In this document: positions 1-7,814 of the stretch, in pieces | Layout: every line of letters begins with the position of its first letter | Numbering within the stretch: the first letter of the stretch is position 1 | DNA from: Bacillus_I endophytica_A | Lineage (GTDB): Bacteria > Bacillota > Bacilli > Bacillales > Bacillaceae_H | DNA length: 64,000 nucleotides | Assembly (NCBI RefSeq): GCF_026790145.1 | Contig: NZ_JALAMS010000001.1 | Span: 1 to 64,000, forward strand | Direction: 5' to 3' | Position numbers and translations under genes: made by a program | The notes under the pieces: generated by a model | Told to the model about the DNA's origin: nothing | The model's input: the letters and a program-made list of their open reading frames with translations, nothing else | Databases searched by the model: none

Positions 1-18
1 AGTAGGACGTTGCCAGGC
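1..18 (+). rRNA. rrf: 5S rRNA, 3' end only
   Basis: The first 18 bases (AGTAGGACGTTGCCAGGC) match the conserved 3' end of Bacillus 5S rRNA (GAGAGTAGGACG...GCCAAGC). The rest lies outside the window. A tRNA cluster follows directly, as is usual after a Bacillus rrn operon, so the tRNAs probably share the rRNA transcript. Confidence 0.75.
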
Positions 19-27
19 TAACCATAT

Positions 28-102
28 TCCACAGTAGCTCAGTGGTAGAGCTATCGGCTGTTAACCGATCGGTCGTAGGTTCGAATCCTACCTGTGGAGC
101 CA
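28..102 (+). tRNA. tRNA-Asn (GTT)
   Basis: Full cloverleaf. The acceptor arms TCCACAG/CTGTGGA pair, the T-loop is TTCGAAT, the anticodon GTT is at 60-62, and CCA is encoded. It is the first tRNA after the 5S rRNA. Confidence 0.95.
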
Positions 103-105
103 TTT

Positions 106-197
106 GGAGAGCTGTCCGAGTGGTCGAAGGAGCACGATTGGAAATCGTGTAGGCGGCTAACGTTGTCTCAAGGGTTCGAATCCCTTGCTCTCCGCCA
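106..197 (+). tRNA. tRNA-Ser (GGA)
   Basis: Type II tRNA of 92 nt with a long variable arm, anticodon GGA in the loop TTGGAAA, acceptor GGAGAGC/GCTCTCC and encoded CCA. Only three bases separate it from tRNA-Asn. Confidence 0.95.
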
Positions 198-210
198 CTA
201 CTCTACTTAT

Positions 211-285
211 GGCCCGTTGGTCAAGCGGTTAAGACACCGCCCTTTCACGGCGGTAACACGGGTTCGAATCCCGTACGGGTCACCA
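211..285 (+). tRNA. tRNA-Glu (TTC)
   Basis: Acceptor GGCCCGT/ACGGGTC, anticodon TTC in CTTTCAC, T-loop TTCGAAT and encoded CCA. Confidence 0.95.
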
Positions 286-318
286 TTATTACTATATTAC
301 ATAGACTACTGTTTTCGT

Positions 319-394
319 GGAGGATTAGCTCAGCTGGGAGAGCATCTGCCTTACAAGCAGAGGGTCGGCGGTTCGAGCCCGTCATCCTCCACCA
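319..394 (+). tRNA. tRNA-Val (TAC)
   Basis: Acceptor GGAGGAT/ATCCTCC, anticodon TAC in CTTACAA, T-loop TTCGAGC and encoded CCA. 76 nt. Confidence 0.95.
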
Positions 395-408
395 TTTAAA
401 CAACATAT

Positions 409-485
<77 letters not shown>

Positions 486-488
486 AAA

Positions 489-564
489 GGTCCCGTGGTG
501 TAGCGGTTAACATGCCTGCCTGTCACGCAGGAGATCGCGGGTTCGATTCCCGTCGGGACCGCCA
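489..564 (+). tRNA. tRNA-Asp (GTC)
   Basis: Acceptor GGTCCCG/CGGGACC, anticodon GTC in CTGTCAC, discriminator G, encoded CCA. It starts three bases after tRNA-fMet. Confidence 0.95.
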
Positions 565-590
565 TTATTTTAAAATTCAAAATTGCATAC

Positions 591-666
591 GGCTCAGTAG
601 CTCAGTTGGTAGAGCAATGGACTGAAAATCCATGTGTCGGCGGTTCGATTCCGTCCTGAGCCACCA
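591..666 (+). tRNA. tRNA-Phe (GAA)
   Basis: Acceptor GGCTCAG/CTGAGCC, anticodon GAA in CTGAAAA, T-loop TTCGATT, encoded CCA. Confidence 0.95.
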
Positions 667-690
667 TTTATCATGTTTGACAATGAAGAT

Positions 691-775
691 GGAGGGGTAG
701 CGAAGTGGCTAAACGCGGCAGACTGTAAATCTGCTCCCTCTGGGTTCGGCGGTTCGAATCCGTCCCCCTCCACCA
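691..775 (+). tRNA. tRNA-Tyr (GTA)
   Basis: Type II tRNA of 85 nt with a long variable arm. Acceptor GGAGGGG/CCCCTCC, anticodon GTA in CTGTAAA, encoded CCA. Confidence 0.95.
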
Positions 776-783
776 TTTCTTAC

Positions 784-857
784 AGGGGCATAGTTTAAAG
801 GTAGAACAGAGGTCTCCAAAACCTCCGGTGTGGGTTCGATTCCTACTGCCCCTGCCA
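784..857 (+). tRNA. tRNA-Trp (CCA)
   Basis: Acceptor AGGGGCA/TGCCCCT, anticodon CCA in CTCCAAA, discriminator G, encoded CCA. 74 nt. Confidence 0.95.
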
Positions 858-866
858 AATTAAAAT

Positions 867-943
867 GGCGGTTGTGGCGAAGTGGTTAACGCACCAGATT
901 GTGGCTCTGGCACTCGTGGGTTCGATTCCCATCAATCGCCCCA
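867..943 (+). tRNA. tRNA-His (GTG)
   Basis: Anticodon GTG. An extra 5' G at 867 pairs with discriminator C at 940, the identity element of tRNA-His. Acceptor GCGGTTG/CAATCGC and encoded CCA. Confidence 0.95.
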
Positions 944-991
944 TTTAGTTTACATATAAAATACATATTATGCTTTCAAGCATCATATAAA

Positions 992-1066
992 TGGGCTATA
1001 GCCAAGCGGTAAGGCAACGGACTTTGACTCCGTCATGCGTTGGTTCGAATCCAGCTAGCCCAGCCA
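992..1066 (+). tRNA. tRNA-Gln (TTG)
   Basis: Acceptor TGGGCTA/TAGCCCA, anticodon TTG in CTTTGAC, encoded CCA. Confidence 0.95.
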
Positions 1067-1070
1067 ATAT

Positions 1071-1145
1071 GCGGAAGTAGTTCAGTGGTAGAACACCACC
1101 TTGCCAAGGTGGGGGTCGCGGGTTCGAATCCCGTCTTCCGCTCCA
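1071..1145 (+). tRNA. tRNA-Gly (GCC)
   Basis: Acceptor GCGGAAG/CTTCCGC, anticodon GCC in TTGCCAA, discriminator T, encoded CCA. A second tRNA-Gly (TCC) lies alone at 10990. Confidence 0.95.
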
Positions 1146-1158
1146 TCTACTTTAAGAC

Positions 1159-1229
<71 letters not shown>

Positions 1230-1237
1230 TTTTTTGT

Positions 1238-1266
1238 ATCTGCTATTTCTAGCAGATTTGTTTTTT
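1238..1266 (+). terminator. Rho-independent terminator within the tRNA cluster
   Basis: Perfect 7-bp stem ATCTGCT/AGCAGAT (1238-1244 and 1251-1257) followed by TTGTTTTTT. It sits between tRNA-Cys and tRNA-Leu, so the last tRNA is reached only by read-through or by its own promoter. Confidence 0.7.
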
Positions 1267-1270
1267 ATAT

Positions 1271-1351
1271 GCCGGTGTGGCGGAATTGGCAGACGCGCAC
1301 GACTCAAAATCGTGTTCCTCTGGAGTGTCGGTTCGAACCCGACCACCGGTA
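1271..1351 (+). tRNA. tRNA-Leu (CAA), no encoded CCA
   Basis: Type II tRNA with acceptor GCCGGTG/CACCGGT, anticodon CAA in CTCAAAA, and a long variable arm. Discriminator A at 1351 is followed by TCA, so CCA is not encoded. Confidence 0.93.
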
Positions 1352-1372
1352 TCATACATTGTAGTGAAATCA

Positions 1373-1404
1373 AGACTTCAACGATTATGTTGAGGTCTTT
1401 TTTT
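1373..1404 (+). terminator. Terminator ending the tRNA cluster
   Basis: Stem AGACTTCAAC/GTTGAGGTCT (one G-U pair) with a 6-nt loop, followed by seven T. Confidence 0.85.
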
Positions 1405-1644
1405 GTTTTTGTTTAACATGATAAAATAAGCTTGAATTGTGTATGTATAATTGTGTGCTTTGAATGGTATCAATGAAATGAAGTAGAAAATTCTCATAGA
1501 AATTAGTAAGAGTAAATTCTTGCAAGAGGAAGTCTTTGAAGCATTTTTCAAAAATCCATAATTTAAATATCATGAATATAAAGGAGAAGTATGGAAATTA
1601 TAAAAGTGGTTAAAAAAAACTTCTGCAAAGGTTTCGAATGAGGA

Positions 1645-1669
1645 GTTTGTCTCGCATAGTGGCGGGTAT
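1645..1669 (+). promoter_or_regulatory. Sigma-B-type promoter of the SDR gene
   Basis: GTTTGT, a 13-bp spacer, then GGGTAT. This fits the general-stress sigma-B consensus GTTTAA-N12-15-GGGTAT and lies 37 bp upstream of the gene. Several SDR genes of B. subtilis belong to the sigma-B regulon. No competing sigma-A promoter is obvious. The stretch 1405-1644 holds only a doubtful 16-codon ORF. Confidence 0.6.
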
Positions 1670-1705
1670 GAAAGACATATCAATATGTAAATGGAGTGGA
1701 GTATT

Positions 1706-2455
1706 ATGTCCTTTAATGGAAGGATTGTTGTTGTAACAGGAGCGGCAAATGGAATTGGGAAAGAAGTATCAAAGCAATATGCAGCAAAAGGAGCAAACGT
1801 TATAATAGCTGATTTTGATGAAGAAGCAGGAAGAGAGCATGAAAAACAAATTCGTCAAGCCGGAGGCGAAGCAACGTTTATTAAAACAGATGTAAGAAAT
1901 GAAAAGGACATTATCAACTTAATGACAGAAGCTGTTTGTACATATGGCAAGATTGATATTTTAATAAATAACGCTGGCGTTACGAGATGGAAATCTCCTT
2001 ATGAGTTACCCATTGAAGAATGGGATGACATAATTAATACAAACTTACGAAGCGTATTTTTATGTTCCAGAGAAGCAGCAAAGGAAATGAAGAAAAATGA
2101 TATGGGTGGCTCTATTGTGAATATGGCCTCAACAAGAGCGGCAATGTCAGAACCACATACAGAAGGATATGCGGCAACAAAAGGTGGAATTGTGGCCTTA
2201 ACGCATGCATTAGCGATTTCCTTTAGTGAGGATAAAATTACTGTTAATGCCATTTCACCAGGATGGATTGAAACAGATGATTATGAATCACTGCGCGATA
2301 TTGATCATACTCAACATCCATCACAACGAGTAGGAAAACCAAGTGATATTGCAAAAGCTTGTTTATATCTAACACATCCTGACAATGATTTCGTAACAGG
2401 GACAAACCTTGTTGTAGACGGTGGAATGACACGAAAAATGATTTATGAACATTGA
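1706..2455 (+). CDS. SDR-family NAD(P)-dependent oxidoreductase
   Basis: A 249-residue short-chain dehydrogenase/reductase with a Rossmann fold. It shows the N-terminal TGAANGIG cofactor motif, the NNAG motif near residue 88, a catalytic YAATK (Tyr-x-x-x-Lys) preceded by a Ser-containing strand, and the post-catalytic SPGWIETD. Length and motifs fit the glucose-1-dehydrogenase/3-oxoacyl-reductase-like group, but the substrate cannot be read from the sequence. ATG at 1706 is preferred over the in-frame ATG at 1691 because GGAGTGGAG lies just before it. A sigma-B-like promoter suggests general-stress expression. It is transcribed alone and ends at a terminator. Confidence 0.88.
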   Translation: MSFNGRIVVVTGAANGIGKEVSKQYAAKGANVIIADFDEEAGREHEKQIRQAGGEATFIKTDVRNEKDIINLMTEAVCTYGKIDILINNAGVTRWKSPYELPIEEWDDIINTNLRSVFLCSREAAKEMKKNDMGGSIVNMASTRAAMSEPHTEGYAATKGGIVALTHALAISFSEDKITVNAISPGWIETDDYESLRDIDHTQHPSQRVGKPSDIAKACLYLTHPDNDFVTGTNLVVDGGMTRKMIYEH

Positions 2456-2480
2456 AAGCAGGAGCAATTCCTGCTTTTTT
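2456..2480 (+). terminator. Terminator after the SDR gene
   Basis: Stem AAGCAGGA/TCCTGCTT with a short loop, followed by T6. Confidence 0.8.
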
Positions 2481-2576
2481 GGTAAGGAAAAGTGAGGAGC
2501 CGAGAAACATTTGGTGAGGTATTCAACCTTTTAATAGATTTCCTCTTATTCATAAACCTTCTTTAACAGATTTTCT

Positions 2577-2604
2577 TTGATAACTTACTTATGTCGTCTA
2601 TATT
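2577..2604 (+). promoter_or_regulatory. Candidate sigma-A promoter for dhaKL
   Basis: TTGATA, 16 bp, TATATT. It is the best match in the 297-bp gap 2481-2777 and leaves a leader of about 165 nt. I see no recognisable riboswitch or cre site in that leader. Confidence 0.35.
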
Positions 2605-2777
2605 TATTATCAAAATGATAAGAGACGTTAAAGTAAAAACATTTATCATTTACAATAAAGCGTATTCACTCTAACATGAAAAGTAACAAAGGTGTAATAA
2701 AGATGGAATCTACGTATACTCACCTCAAGCATTAATTCTTGAAACTACATAAGGAATAGTTTAAGGAGGAAAATGAA

Positions 2778-4526
2778 GTGAAGAAAATCATTAATAATCC
2801 TGAAGATGTTGTTATGGAAATGTGCAATGGAATTGTAATGGCTCATCCAGAGCTTGAGCTTCTAAAGAAATATAAAGTGATTAAGAAAAAAGAAATGAAC
2901 AACAACAAAGTGACATTAATTAGCGGTGGTGGAAGCGGTCATGAACCATCACATGCGGGACTGGTTGGAAAAGGTATGTTAGATGCAGCGGTATGTGGAG
3001 ATATGTTTGCTTCTCCTTCTCAAATTCAAGTCTATCAAGCTATTAAAGCAACAGAGGGTAAAAAAGGCACACTACTAATCATTAAGAACTATAGCGGAGA
3101 TATTATGAACTTTAAGAACGGAGCTCACTTAGCTTCAGAAGACGGCATTAATGTTGAATATGTTCGTGTTGATGATGATATTGCGGTAGAAGACAGTCTA
3201 TATACAGTTGGTCGCCGTGGCGTAGCTGGTGTTGTGCTTGTACATAAAATTGCTGGTGCTGCAGCTGAAGAAGGGAAAGACTTGTTAGAAGTGAAGGCCA
3301 TTGCGGGAAAGGCAGTGAAAAATGTGCGTAGTATAGGAGTTGCTCTTACATCTTGTACATTACCTGCAAGCGGTTCTCCAACGTTTGAGATTGATGAGGA
3401 TGAAATGGAGTATGGTGTAGGGATTCATGGAGAGCCAGGCATTAAACGAGAAAAAATTGCAAGTGCTGATGAGTTAGCAGAACGTATGGTGCGTGATTTA
3501 CTAAAAGATTTAAACGTAGAAGGTGAAGAGATAGCAGTATTAGTAAATGGATTCGGTGGAACGCCATTGCAGGAGCTTTATCTTTTTAACAATGCAGTAG
3601 CAAGAGAGTTCTCTAATCGAAATATAAAAGTTAACCGAACTTTTGTTGGAAATTACATGACAAGCATTGATATGGCTGGTGTGTCACTATCTATTATGAA
3701 ATTGGACGATGAATTAAAAACATTGCTTTCTAATAAATCAGATGCACCAGCATTTAAAGTAGATGGACCTGTTCAGCAAGTAGAGTATGCAAGTGTTGAG
3801 GAAGAAGAAGTAGCAGGGCCAGTCCATTTTGAAGTAGAGACAGAAGAAGAGTATCGTGTTGTGAAAGACGATGTAATTTCGTTAGGAAATATGATTTATC
3901 TTGTTGATAAAATGAGTGAAGTGATTATTAAAAACGAGTTAGCTTTTTGTAAGTTAGATTCTCATGCAGGTGACGGTGATTTTGGGATAAGTGTTGCTAA
4001 AGGGTTTAGACAGTTAAAGCGTGAGTGGAAAACAATTATCAATGAAGAGTCATTAAACATAGGTAGTTTTTTAGATAGCAGTTCAATGGTTATTATGGAA
4101 CATTGTGGAGGAGCTTCTGGTCCAATCTGGGGGGGTGCTTTTAGAGCGGCAGGTAAGTCTGTAGGAGAGAAACGTGAATTAACAGTGCAAGAGTTTTCTA
4201 ACATGCTTCAAGCTGTTGTAGAGGGAATACAAGACATTGGAGAGCGTTCATTTGGTAGAGGAGCAGAAGTTGGCGATAAAACGCTCATAGATGCGCTTAT
4301 ACCATGTGCCGATGCTTGGAAAGAGTGTGCAGAGCATGGTGAAGATATGAAGACAGCCTTCCATAAAGGAGCAGAAGCGGCTGTAAACGGAGCTGAGAAG
4401 ACAAAAGAAATCGTGGCTCGAATGGGACGGGCTGGTACTGTTGGAGAAAGAAGCTTAGGTCATCCTGATGCAGGAGCACATGCTTTAGGTATTATTTTTA
4501 CAGAACTTGCGGAGGCACTAAAATAA
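2778..4526 (+). CDS. dhaKL: Dihydroxyacetone kinase, fused DhaK-DhaL (ATP-dependent)
   Basis: Phosphorylates dihydroxyacetone to DHAP using ATP. Residues about 1-330 form the DhaK domain: GGGSGHEPSH near residue 50 binds substrate, and His217 in GIHGEPG is the likely covalent substrate-binding histidine. Residues about 375-582 form the DhaL domain, with the nucleotide and Mg site GDGDFG near 398, the CGGASGP loop, GDKTLID and GHPDAGA. The 582-residue one-chain layout is that of ATP-dependent kinases, not of PTS-coupled DhaK/DhaL/DhaM. GTG start with AAGGAGGA 7 nt upstream. It is a single-gene unit ending in a strong terminator. The glycerol genes of the window lie 30 kb away. Confidence 0.93.
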   Translation: MKKIINNPEDVVMEMCNGIVMAHPELELLKKYKVIKKKEMNNNKVTLISGGGSGHEPSHAGLVGKGMLDAAVCGDMFASPSQIQVYQAIKATEGKKGTLLIIKNYSGDIMNFKNGAHLASEDGINVEYVRVDDDIAVEDSLYTVGRRGVAGVVLVHKIAGAAAEEGKDLLEVKAIAGKAVKNVRSIGVALTSCTLPASGSPTFEIDEDEMEYGVGIHGEPGIKREKIASADELAERMVRDLLKDLNVEGEEIAVLVNGFGGTPLQELYLFNNAVAREFSNRNIKVNRTFVGNYMTSIDMAGVSLSIMKLDDELKTLLSNKSDAPAFKVDGPVQQVEYASVEEEEVAGPVHFEVETEEEYRVVKDDVISLGNMIYLVDKMSEVIIKNELAFCKLDSHAGDGDFGISVAKGFRQLKREWKTIINEESLNIGSFLDSSSMVIMEHCGGASGPIWGGAFRAAGKSVGEKRELTVQEFSNMLQAVVEGIQDIGERSFGRGAEVGDKTLIDALIPCADAWKECAEHGEDMKTAFHKGAEAAVNGAEKTKEIVARMGRAGTVGERSLGHPDAGAHALGIIFTELAEALK

Positions 4527-4533
4527 ATGAATA

Positions 4534-4578
4534 AAAATCAAGAGACGGAAGAGCTATGCTCTTCCGTCTCTTGATTTT
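4534..4578. terminator. Bidirectional terminator
   Basis: A 21-bp perfect stem with loop TAT, flanked by A-run and T-run, so it can serve dhaKL on + and the small gene on - (4583-4840). Confidence 0.9.
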
Positions 4579-4582
4579 ATTC

Positions 4583-4840
4583 TTAATCTTCCAAAACTAA
4601 AACATCTAGCTGCTGTGCTGCTTTACAATCATATAGAGAGATAAGATCGATAAGAAGATAAGCATCATGTTCTCTGATTGCTTCTGCAACAGCCTCTAGG
4701 TCATCAAGTAGGTATAAGGTATTCTCTTTACAACATAGCTCTTCCATATATTTAAAAAGAAGCGCATTTTCTTTGAGTGGATGTATATTAAAGCCTTTTG
4801 CTAATACTTCAACGGCGCTTTTTACAAAATTGTTCCCCAA
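4583..4840 (-). CDS. Hypothetical small protein (85 aa)
   Basis: I do not recognise a family. The protein is mostly helical by composition, acidic at the C-terminus, and has two adjacent cysteines (ELCCKENTLYLL) but no signal or membrane segment. TTG is the likely start because AAAGGAG sits 8 nt upstream. It is the second gene of an apparent two-gene minus-strand unit with 4883-5152 (42-bp gap) and ends at the shared terminator. Codon use resembles its neighbours, so it is likely a real gene. Confidence 0.6.
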   Translation of the reverse strand: MGNNFVKSAVEVLAKGFNIHPLKENALLFKYMEELCCKENTLYLLDDLEAVAEAIREHDAYLLIDLISLYDCKAAQQLDVLVLED

Positions 4841-4882
4841 CGATTTGACTCCTTTATAAGATGATAAATGATGGTTATTCTT

Positions 4883-5152
4883 TTAAAAGTTTTCTTTCAC
4901 TAATACTTTTTCTAATTGAAGTTGAAAAAGTTCTGTTTGGAGAGGATCTTTTAATACTTCTTCAATATTCGTTCTTTCAATAAAGTTTCTTACTTCTGTA
5001 TTCTTTTGAAATAGTATTCCATATCTGTTCACTATTTCTTGAAACCATTTCTCTTTTTTTAGCCTTTTAAATTTAGTATTAATAAGCTTACTTCTGCGTG
5101 ACGGGACAGAGGTTAAGACTCCTTCAAGAATACTAAACAATAGGTTAGCCAT
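4883..5152 (-). CDS. Hypothetical small basic protein (89 aa)
   Basis: No recognised family. There is a moderately hydrophobic N-terminus (MANLLFSILEGVLTSV), then a Lys/Arg-rich stretch (SRRSKLINTKFKRLKKEK) and amphipathic helices. No classical cleavage site or long membrane helix. ATG with AAAGGAGG upstream. Probably the first gene of a two-gene unit with 4583-4840. It is divergent from galM, and the shared region 5153-5305 must hold both promoters. Confidence 0.6.
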   Translation of the reverse strand: MANLLFSILEGVLTSVPSRRSKLINTKFKRLKKEKWFQEIVNRYGILFQKNTEVRNFIERTNIEEVLKDPLQTELFQLQLEKVLVKENF

Positions 5153-5305
5153 TGTTGTTCCTCCTTTTGTTTCCTCAATATTTGTACTAATAAGACGGAG
5201 ATAGTAATTGGAAGTTTCACTACAATTAGGAAAAGGTACGGTTTTTATTTTATAAGATACGTCGTTTTAACTTAAACTAGATGTTATAAAGGAAAGGGGT
5301 TTATA

Positions 5306-6286
5306 ATGAAAGAGAACATTCGAGAATATACGTTAAAAAATGAAAATCTAACGGTTAAGTTTATGAACTATGGTGCTTATATTACGCACATCTTATTGGA
5401 AAACGGTCAAAATGTTGTGATGAACTACGCTGATATTGATAGTTATTTTGATGATAAGCACTGTTTGAATTGCTTTGTTGGTCCTATTATTGGACGAATT
5501 GCAAATGCTGAATTTACGCTCGAAGGAAAAGAATATAAGCTTGAAAAAAATGATGGAGAACATAATTTGCATAGCGGATCTGCTAACTTAGCGACGAAGT
5601 TTTGGGATGTAGATATAAGCGAAGAAAACACTCTTGCTGTTCTTACATATCGAACAAAAGACGGGGATGGTGGATTTCCTGGCAATGTTGACGTTTCTGT
5701 CACTTATAAATTAGAAGGCGAGACGCTAGTTGTTAAAACAGAAGCAGAAACAGACAAACCAACTCTTTTTGCCCCATCCCTTCATTTTCATTTCAATCTT
5801 GAACATTTTGAAGAAGGCATTGAGAATCACCTACTTAAAATTTCTTCGCAAAAGTTTACAGAATTAACAGAGGAAGTTATCCCAACAGGAACATTACTCA
5901 ATGTAGAAAATACACCATTTGATTTTCGAGAGGATGTCAAGATAGGAAACTTCATCGCGAAAGACGATCCCCAGCTTAACATTGAAGGCGGATATGATCA
6001 TGGGTTTTTACTCCAAGACAGAGAAGTTGTGCTGAAAAATAAAAATAAGACAGTTGAACTTTATGCAACAACAACTGAGCCAGCTGTTGTAATTTATACA
6101 AACAACGGATTAACCGAAAAAGAGAGAATCAATGAAGGAAGGACTGGCTTTAAACATGGGGCTATTTGCATTGAACTGCAGAAGTTACCTGATGCGATTC
6201 ATCACGGGAATTTCCCTAGTGCTGTTCTTTATCCCGAAAAGCCGTTTCAAGAGGAAAGCCGTTATACATTTCGACTAAAACAGTAA
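5306..6286 (+). CDS. galM: Aldose 1-epimerase (galactose mutarotase)
   Basis: Interconverts alpha and beta anomers of aldohexoses. The 326-residue length fits the family. Visible motifs are GRIANAEF (substrate-binding Arg), the HSG loop (DGEHNLHSG), SLHFHFNL containing the second catalytic-site His, GYDHGF, and the C-terminal ELQKLPDAIHH with the catalytic Glu. The usual NHTYFNL motif reads SLHFHFNL here, a mild divergence. ATG preceded by AAAGGGG. Stand-alone gene with no galactose genes nearby, so its sugar partner pathway is unknown. Confidence 0.88.
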   Translation: MKENIREYTLKNENLTVKFMNYGAYITHILLENGQNVVMNYADIDSYFDDKHCLNCFVGPIIGRIANAEFTLEGKEYKLEKNDGEHNLHSGSANLATKFWDVDISEENTLAVLTYRTKDGDGGFPGNVDVSVTYKLEGETLVVKTEAETDKPTLFAPSLHFHFNLEHFEEGIENHLLKISSQKFTELTEEVIPTGTLLNVENTPFDFREDVKIGNFIAKDDPQLNIEGGYDHGFLLQDREVVLKNKNKTVELYATTTEPAVVIYTNNGLTEKERINEGRTGFKHGAICIELQKLPDAIHHGNFPSAVLYPEKPFQEESRYTFRLKQ

Positions 6287-6296
6287 AAAGAAGCAC

Positions 6297-6327
6297 TTAA
6301 AGAAGCACTTTAAAGTGCTTCTTTTTA
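6297..6327. terminator. Bidirectional terminator galM / nasA
   Basis: AGAAGCACTT...AAGTGCTTCT stem with flanking A and T runs. A third copy of the half-site AAGAAGCACTT lies immediately upstream (6287-6300). Confidence 0.75.
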
Positions 6328-7530
6328 AATTTTAACGGATTCATTTTGAGCATTCCACGTTCTTTTCCACGTTTGCTGGGCAACAACAAGAACGGTTAAA
6401 GCAACGAGAATAATGGCCGAAAAGGCGATAAAACCTGTTGCATACGTATTTGTCGTGCTTTTTAAAGTACCGAGTAAGTTTGGAACAAAAAACCCTCCAA
6501 TTCCGCCCGCAGCACCAACAATTCCGGTAATCATACCAATTTGCTTTTGAAAACGTTGTGGAACGAGTTGGAATACAGCGCCATTTCCCATGCCAAGACA
6601 GGCCATAGCAACGAATAAAATGGCAATCGCAAACCCAAGCCCTGGGAGTTGTGCGACACCAAACATACAAAGAGCAGCTCCAATATATAAGCACATAAGA
6701 ATACGAGCTCCACCAAATTTATCAGAAAGAAAACCACCGATTGGGCGAACGAAGCTTCCTGCTGCAACGCAAAGTGTGAGAAAGTCTCCTGCTGCAACTT
6801 TACTTAACCCATACTGATCAACGAAGAAAATGCTTAAGAAGCTTGTAAGGCCCACAAATCCACCAAATGTTACACTATAGAGAAGACAGAAAAACCATGT
6901 ATCTCGATATTTAAAAACTTTAAGATATTCTTTTAAAGGTTGTGGAGCAGGCTGTGAAGGAGCGTCTTTTGCTGTAAAGATAAAGATTAAGAATACAAGT
7001 AAAAGAGGGATAATAGCCATTCCCATTACACCGTGCCATCCATATATTTCAGCAAGGCGAGGACCAAATAATGTAGCTAGAAGGGTTCCGCTATTTCCTG
7101 CTCCTGCAATCCCCATTGCAAGTCCTTGAAGATGTGGTGGATACCAACGACTTGCCATTGGTAAAGCAACAGAGAAGCTTGCACCTGCAACACCAAGCAA
7201 AATCCCGATTATGTACAGCTCTCCCACTGTATTTCCAAACTGCCATCCAAGCACAAGCGGAACTAGTGTTGCACACATGCCGATAATTGCTGTTTTCCTT
7301 GGGCCAATTCGGTCTGTTAACATTCCTAAAAGAATACGGAAAATAGATCCTCCCAAAATAGGAATAGCGACAATTAAGCCTTTTTCACTTGGAGAAAGTC
7401 CAAAATCATTTGTAATATAAACGCCTAATGCACCGAGCATTACCCAAATCATAAAACTAACGTCAAAGTATAAAAAAGCTGAAAATAATGATGGAGCATG
7501 ACCACTTGTTCTCAATTGAGATAATTTCAT
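6325..7530 (-). CDS. nasA: Nitrate/nitrite transporter, NarK/NasA family (MFS)
   Basis: A 401-residue major facilitator with 12 hydrophobic segments. The two Gly-rich nitrate signatures of the NarK/NasA family are visible: AGAGNSGT in the first half and GAAGGIGGFF in the second. The MFS loop-2 motif reads GMLTDRIGPRKT. Length and the absence of a fused domain fit the NasA type. Probable assimilation role: a near-consensus TnrA box lies about 50 bp upstream of a minus-strand -10 element. No nitrate reductase genes lie nearby. ATG with AAGGAGGA upstream. Confidence 0.86.
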   Translation of the reverse strand: MKLSQLRTSGHAPSLFSAFLYFDVSFMIWVMLGALGVYITNDFGLSPSEKGLIVAIPILGGSIFRILLGMLTDRIGPRKTAIIGMCATLVPLVLGWQFGNTVGELYIIGILLGVAGASFSVALPMASRWYPPHLQGLAMGIAGAGNSGTLLATLFGPRLAEIYGWHGVMGMAIIPLLLVFLIFIFTAKDAPSQPAPQPLKEYLKVFKYRDTWFFCLLYSVTFGGFVGLTSFLSIFFVDQYGLSKVAAGDFLTLCVAAGSFVRPIGGFLSDKFGGARILMCLYIGAALCMFGVAQLPGLGFAIAILFVAMACLGMGNGAVFQLVPQRFQKQIGMITGIVGAAGGIGGFFVPNLLGTLKSTTNTYATGFIAFSAIILVALTVLVVAQQTWKRTWNAQNESVKI

Positions 7531-7644
7531 TATTGTTCCTCCTTCTAGTGATAAGTTTTAGCTGACCTTCAAACTTAATAAAGATGTACGAAAAGGATAT
7601 CTTTTTTTATTTATACTATCTGTGAAAAAATTAATAAATTGATA

Positions 7645-7661
7645 TGTAAGGAAATATAACG
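7645..7661 (-). promoter_or_regulatory. TnrA-like box upstream of nasA
   Basis: TGTAA-GGAAATA-TAACG differs from the TnrA/GlnR consensus TGTNA-N7-TNACA by one base. Its centre (about 7653) lies roughly 50 bp upstream of the start implied by a minus-strand -10 near 7611-7616. That is the spacing of TnrA-activated promoters. Confidence 0.55.
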
Positions 7662-7699
7662 TGAAATAGGCGTTTTTTCGTAGTAGTTAGAAATGTCGC

Positions 7700-7714
7700 T
7701 AGTTAATTTAACTA
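7700..7714. promoter_or_regulatory. Palindrome TAGTTAA-T-TTAACTA
   Basis: Perfect 7-bp arms around one base, placed between the nasA control region and the amidase promoter. It looks like an operator; no cognate regulator is evident. Confidence 0.35.
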
Positions 7715-7751
7715 ATGCTGAGAAGATTTTTTGGATAAGAAGTACAGTTGG

Positions 7752-7781
7752 TTGACTCGGTATTTAAAAATTTCGTACACT
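7752..7781 (+). promoter_or_regulatory. Candidate sigma-A promoter of the amidase gene
   Basis: TTGACT, 18 bp, TACACT, 34 bp upstream of the start codon. Confidence 0.45.
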
Positions 7782-7814
7782 GACGAGTAGATAAGAAAAA
7801 GAAGGTGTTGGGCT

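Noticed and set aside
1590..1640. 16-codon ORF with AAAGGAG upstream, before the SDR gene
   Set aside because: Very short, SD spacing only 4 nt, no terminator. The region is better explained as leader DNA ahead of the sigma-B promoter.
6287..6327. Tandem AAGAAGCACTT copies after galM as a repeat element
   Set aside because: Only two same-strand copies beside a terminator; most simply a local duplication of the terminator arm.
6341..6817. Alternative ORFs in other frames of nasA (6341-6694, 6531-6797, 6590-6817)
   Set aside because: Low-quality translations; the main frame has clear MFS motifs.
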